Below, piece by piece: positions 12,150 through 15,328 of a stretch of DNA of 15,328 bases. Each line of letters starts with the position of its first letter. The first letter of the stretch is position 1. The notes beneath the pieces are model-generated. The model worked only from the letters and a program-made list of their open reading frames with translations. It searched no databases and had not been told where the DNA came from. The stretch is from an uncultured Clostridia bacterium (GTDB lineage Bacteria; Bacillota_A; Clostridia; TANB77; CAG-508), in the NCBI GenBank assembly GCA_944393165.1, contig CALXZF010000039.1, positions 1 to 15,328 on the forward strand, written 5' to 3'. The position numbers and the translations under genes are program-made.

Positions 12150-13172
12150 TTAACTTAAATTCTTTCTTCTAAGTTGCCCACATGCAGCATCAATGTCAGC
12201 GCCTAGCTCTCTTCTTATTGTAGCAACTATTCCATGTTCATTTAAATAATCTCTAAACTTTATAATGTTTTCATTTGAGCTTTTTGTAAAGCTTCCATTT
12301 TCTATTTTGTTAATTGGTATTAAATTAACATGACATAGCATTCCTTTAAGCAACTTTACCAATTCCTTTGCGTCGTCTAAATTATCATTATTGTCCTTTG
12401 CTAAAGCATATTCAAAAGAAATTCTTTTATTAGTTTTATTTATGTAATATTTGCATGCTTCCGTTAACTCTTTAATATTATATCTATTGTTTATTGGCAT
12501 CATATTGCTTCTTTTTTCATCATTTGTAGCATGTAATGATATAGATAATGTGCATTGTAATTCCTCATCTGCAAATTTATATATCATTGGCACTAAGCCA
12601 CTTGTAGAAATACTTATATGTCTTGCTCCTATGTTTAACCCCTTTTGATTGTTCAAAATTTTTATTGCATGCATAACATTGTCATAATTATCAAAAGGCT
12701 CTCCAATTCCCATAAATACAATATTTGAGATTTTATCTCCAATATCTTGCTCTACAGCTAGTACTTGTTCCACAATTTCTCCACTTGTTAAGTTTCGTAT
12801 AAATTTAATTCCTGTAGAAGCACAAAATTTGCACCCCATTTTGCAACCAATTTGTGAAGAAACACATATTGTTTTTCCATGATGATATTGCATAAGTACT
12901 GTTTCTATTGCATTTCCGTCAAGCACATCAAATAGGTATTTTTTTGTGCCGTCAACAGACTCTTGTTTTTTTAGAATTTTGAAATTGCACATAGTGTAAT
13001 TTTGTTTTAACTTTTCTCGTAATTCTATAGATAAGTTAGTCATTTCATCAAATTCTTTTACCTTATCTACATATATCCATTTAAAAATCTGTTCTGCTCT
13101 GTACTTTTTCTCGCCTATGGATTCCATTTCTATTTTTAATTCGTCTAAATTATATTCTTTAATGTTTTTCAC
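12150..13172 (-). CDS. rlmN: 23S rRNA A2503 / tRNA A37 C2-methyltransferase RlmN
   Basis: A radical-SAM enzyme that methylates C2 of A2503 in 23S rRNA and, in E. coli, A37 of some tRNAs. The 340-aa product has the radical-SAM cluster C110-x3-C114-x2-C117 (GCKMGCKFCAST), GIGEP (155-159), SAM-contact STSG (189-192) and the methyl-carrying C331 near the C-terminus (DAACGQLR). The GTG start at 13172 follows AAGGAT; the only nearby ATG is out of frame. It has its own promoter and heads the rlmN-stp-prkC unit. The 132 nt before stp show no strong terminator on this strand. Confidence 0.95.
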   Translation of the reverse strand: MKNIKEYNLDELKIEMESIGEKKYRAEQIFKWIYVDKVKEFDEMTNLSIELREKLKQNYTMCNFKILKKQESVDGTKKYLFDVLDGNAIETVLMQYHHGKTICVSSQIGCKMGCKFCASTGIKFIRNLTSGEIVEQVLAVEQDIGDKISNIVFMGIGEPFDNYDNVMHAIKILNNQKGLNIGARHISISTSGLVPMIYKFADEELQCTLSISLHATNDEKRSNMMPINNRYNIKELTEACKYYINKTNKRISFEYALAKDNNDNLDDAKELVKLLKGMLCHVNLIPINKIENGSFTKSSNENIIKFRDYLNEHGIVATIRRELGADIDAACGQLRRKNLS

Positions 13173-13206
13173 TATAATCCTTCATTTCTTTTATTGATAT
13201 GCCTAA

Positions 13207-13235
13207 CTTATATCATATTTTTATATGTTTTTCAA
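13207..13235 (-). promoter_or_regulatory. Promoter of rlmN-stp-prkC
   Basis: -35 TTGAAA (13235-13230), 17 nt, -10 TATAAG (13212-13207). It lies just past the hairpin that ends the murT-gatD unit and about 35 nt before the rlmN GTG. Confidence 0.65.
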
Positions 13236-13254
13236 TATGTATTTCAGAAAAAAT

Positions 13255-13322
13255 TTGTCACAAAAGGAGCAGGTGTTTTTGTATCACTTTTGATACATTT
13301 ATGCCTGTCCCATTTGTGACAA
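13255..13322 (-). terminator. Three-tier palindrome ending murT-gatD, REP-like
   Basis: Starting 1 nt after the gatD stop, outer arms TTGTCACAAA / TTTGTGACAA (13255-13264, 13313-13322) enclose a partly paired AGCAGG / CCTGT region, then an inner perfect TGTATCA-CTTT-TGATACA. On the minus strand it is followed by AATTTTTTC, so it can terminate transcription. The flanks read GTCACAAATGGGACAGG on the minus strand. They resemble the GTGACA...GGGACAGG palindromes of REP-type elements mobilised by RAYT transposases in other bacteria. That link is from memory. Confidence 0.65.
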
Positions 13323-13323
13323 T

Positions 13324-14016
13324 TTATAGTCTTTTCAATTCCTTTAATCTTGCTTCATATGCTGCCCTGGTGTCACTTTCTAATGCAATTTTTGGCTCTG
13401 CACCCATTAGTTCTAACATTTTCTTAGTGAATAATGGGTTTAGAATTAGGATTGGCCCTATTACATATGTTCCAATAAAGTTATTCTTTTTTATGCCTTC
13501 GAATTTACTTTCTTTATTAATTCCTATTCCTTTTTCTACTTGTATAAAATATGAATCACTATTATCTCCATACATCATTGTGAATTGGCTTTTAAATCCC
13601 ACTATTTCTATGTCTTCGTATTTTCCAACTAAAAAGCTATTATGTCTATGCATCATATCTCTTTTACTGTACACATCAAAAATTCCTAGTCCTTCTATTT
13701 TAGAACCGTCTTCATTTTCTATGTATTTTCCTAGGACTTCAACAGCATTTCCTGTAAACAAAAACACTGTATTGTTTTCTATTAATTCTTCTATTCTCTT
13801 TTTATGTGGCATTAATCTTGCTATAACTTTTTCTTGTGTGTTTTCTGTCATTGATCCAAGATAAATTAAATTCACATCTTGCTCTACAAATGCTGGTGTG
13901 CTATCTAATGCAGTTTCAATAAATTCTGCATCAGGAATGCACATTTTCAAGTATTTCATATTATACATATCCCCAAATAGATTACAAAATTCGGGAAATA
14001 AAATTTCTACCTTCAT
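13324..14016 (-). CDS. gatD: GatD-like class I glutaminase-fold protein lacking Cys and His
   Basis: GatD normally supplies ammonia from glutamine to MurT for amidation of lipid II D-iso-glutamate. The 230-aa product aligns well to S. aureus GatD, e.g. LGKYIENEDGSKIEGLGIFDVYS versus the GatD [23 protein letters not shown] region, and IGTYVIGPILILNP versus LGTYLHGPIL. The nucleophile motif CGGYQFLG is GNAVEVLG (Gly at 89), and the catalytic His position is I186. Both key residues are therefore absent while the fold is kept. The gene lies 68 nt after murT, with SD AAAGGA. It may be a non-catalytic partner that shapes or stabilises MurT. Family assignment is firm; activity is doubtful. Confidence 0.85.
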   Translation of the reverse strand: MKVEILFPEFCNLFGDMYNMKYLKMCIPDAEFIETALDSTPAFVEQDVNLIYLGSMTENTQEKVIARLMPHKKRIEELIENNTVFLFTGNAVEVLGKYIENEDGSKIEGLGIFDVYSKRDMMHRHNSFLVGKYEDIEIVGFKSQFTMMYGDNSDSYFIQVEKGIGINKESKFEGIKKNNFIGTYVIGPILILNPLFTKKMLELMGAEPKIALESDTRAAYEARLKELKRL

Positions 14017-14084
14017 TGTTTGTTTTCGTTCCTTTCAATTCTTTGTTATGTTTAAAAAAGCTTTAATAATATCTGTTCTAGCTA

Positions 14085-15328
14085 CTATTTCAGGCTTTTT
14101 TTATTTGAACTTTCTTTGCTTCTTATCATAACTTCCACCTTATTTTTAGCAGCTTCTTTTAGTTCCATTGCATATAAATCATGTAAAATAAATACTGTCT
14201 GTATTCCTTCTAATCTCAAGTCATCTATTGCAGAAAGTTCATCTCTTCTGCAAACTATTTTGTTTTTGTCAACTCCTGCAATTTCAAGTCTAACATAATC
14301 ATCTAAGTATCTTGCTCCTGCAATAATAATTTGCTTTATGCTATCATCATTTAAAAATTCATAATCAGTATCATATTGCCATGCTGTATTTTCACTTCCA
14401 CTTTCAGCCTCATGTAAATCATCTAAAAATAGCATTACTGCTTTATTTCCTGGATATTTTCTCACATAATCAAATACTCGTGAGCATGCAATAGGGTTCA
14501 TTCCTTTTGAAAGATGAGTTATTATTTTTATTCCGTCTACTTCTTCTTCACTATATCTTGTACCAACTATTTTTTGCTTTTTCAAAGATTCGTTTATTTG
14601 TTTTCTGCTTAGTCCTAACTGTTTTAGCACTGTAATTACAGTTACAATATTATATATGTTTATAATATTGTCGCTTATTAAATCATATTCTTCAGTAACA
14701 TTGTTACTTTTTAATGTCAACTTCATATTCTTTAAATCTAGTTTCGTAGCTAGGTAATCTATATCAGGTGACTTAAAATCACATTTTGGGCAATGTGCTT
14801 TTCCTATGTGGTTGTATCTTACATAATCATACTCTAATTTGCTGTTACATTTTGGACATACAATAATATCTCTTGCAATGTTTTCACATTTTTCAAGGTC
14901 TGTATCTAATCTATCAATTCCAAAATACATTCTTTTGTTTTCAGGTGCAATATTGCTAGTAATTAAATCATCTCCATTTAATATGAGAGTAGTATCTTTT
15001 GGAATATATTTTGTAAGTATGCTTGAAATAAATTCTGTATGTGCATTTCTCATCAAAGAATCCCTAAAAAGATTTGTGCAAACTAAATATGTAGGTGTTA
15101 AATATGGATAGATTTTTGGAGAACTTCTCTCATCAACCTCTAAAACAGCCATGTCCTTTTTTGCTTTTCCCATTAAGCTTGCTCCAGAAATTAATGTAGT
15201 CGCAACTCCTGCATCTATGTTTGAACCATATTTGTTATCTATAAATTCATAATTATTATCTTTTAAAATATCTTCTATCATATTACACACTGTAGTTTTT
15301 CCATTAGTACCAGTTACTGCAATAATTG
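14085..15328 (-). CDS. murT: MurT-type Mur ligase (5' end outside window)
   Basis: The ligase partner of GatD; amidates the D-Glu of lipid II at the inner membrane face. The frame is open to the right edge, so the N-terminus is missing. The P-loop GTNGKTT lies at 15311-15291. Then come a DAGVATTLISG and EVDERSSPK region (Mur central domain), a zinc ribbon CPKC...CPKC (about 14858-14781), and the C-terminal DUF1727 domain with AWQYDTDYE, equivalent to the conserved WxxDxDFE of MurT. NLFRDSLMRN replaces the common NxFRDQLDRYGE, another departure from the S. aureus pattern. Gene order murT-gatD is the standard operon. Confidence 0.9.
   Translation of the reverse strand, partial: IIAVTGTNGKTTVCNMIEDILKDNNYEFIDNKYGSNIDAGVATTLISGASLMGKAKKDMAVLEVDERSSPKIYPYLTPTYLVCTNLFRDSLMRNAHTEFISSILTKYIPKDTTLILNGDDLITSNIAPENKRMYFGIDRLDTDLEKCENIARDIIVCPKCNSKLEYDYVRYNHIGKAHCPKCDFKSPDIDYLATKLDLKNMKLTLKSNNVTEEYDLISDNIINIYNIVTVITVLKQLGLSRKQINESLKKQKIVGTRYSEEEVDGIKIITHLSKGMNPIACSRVFDYVRKYPGNKAVMLFLDDLHEAESGSENTAWQYDTDYEFLNDDSIKQIIIAGARYLDDYVRLEIAGVDKNKIVCRRDELSAIDDLRLEGIQTVFILHDLYAMELKEAAKNKVEVMIRSKESSNKKSLK

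Noticed and set aside
13199..13864. Long plus-strand open frame of 221 codons opposite gatD.
   Set aside because: gatD on the minus strand has clear family similarity, a start and an operon context; the plus frame is a compositional shadow without a ribosome binding site or recognisable domain.
1..15328. CRISPR arrays, tRNA or rRNA genes, integrases or insertion-sequence transposases.
   Set aside because: None seen on either strand; repeats present are isolated hairpins, not regularly spaced arrays.

Overview
The window looks like chromosomal DNA of a low-GC, AT-rich, spore-forming Gram-positive bacterium, most likely an anaerobic Clostridia lineage. The reasons are strong AGGAGG-type ribosome binding sites, GTG and TTG starts, a 26-codon spoVM-like gene, a PASTA-domain kinase paired with a PP2C phosphatase, a MurT/GatD pair, and the gene order rlmN-stp-prkC-rsgA-rpe, which matches the Bacillus subtilis rlmN-prpC-prkC-rsgA-rpe-(thiN)-spoVM neighbourhood. 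Species cannot be fixed from the sequence alone.

Layout. Bases 1-712 hold the N-terminal part of alaS on the minus strand. Bases 824-2340 form a small accessory island. A decayed 3' fragment of a gene lies on the minus strand, then two small plus-strand genes (a 49-aa hydrophobic peptide and a SpoVM homologue), then a complete 246-aa plus-strand paralogue of the decayed fragment. That paralogue looks like a NUDIX-fold protein with a degraded NUDIX box. Fragment and intact gene end in the same two-hairpin arrangement although the hairpin bases differ. Bases 2351-4616 carry nth (endonuclease III), a 40-aa cysteine-rich protein, and an exported, membrane-anchored bactofilin-like protein, all on plus. 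From 4921 to the right edge every gene is on minus. In transcription order these are murT (5' end outside the window), gatD, rlmN, stp, prkC, a Phd/YefM-ParE type toxin-antitoxin pair, rsgA, rpe and pyrG.

Function. The minus-strand block combines cell-wall and growth control (MurT/GatD lipid II modification, PrkC/Stp signalling), ribosome maturation and decoding (RlmN, RsgA), pentose phosphate metabolism (Rpe) and CTP synthesis (PyrG).

Points that stand out: (i) pyrG and stp each carry one extra C, in the same kind of place (just before a glycine codon of a conserved glycine-rich motif), breaking the frame; (ii) GatD has lost both its glutaminase Cys and His; (iii) a toxin-antitoxin pair sits inside a normally contiguous housekeeping cluster; (iv) the rpe Shine-Dalgarno is separated from its start codon by a near-perfect hairpin; (v) a 91-nt three-tier hairpin lies between two convergent genes.
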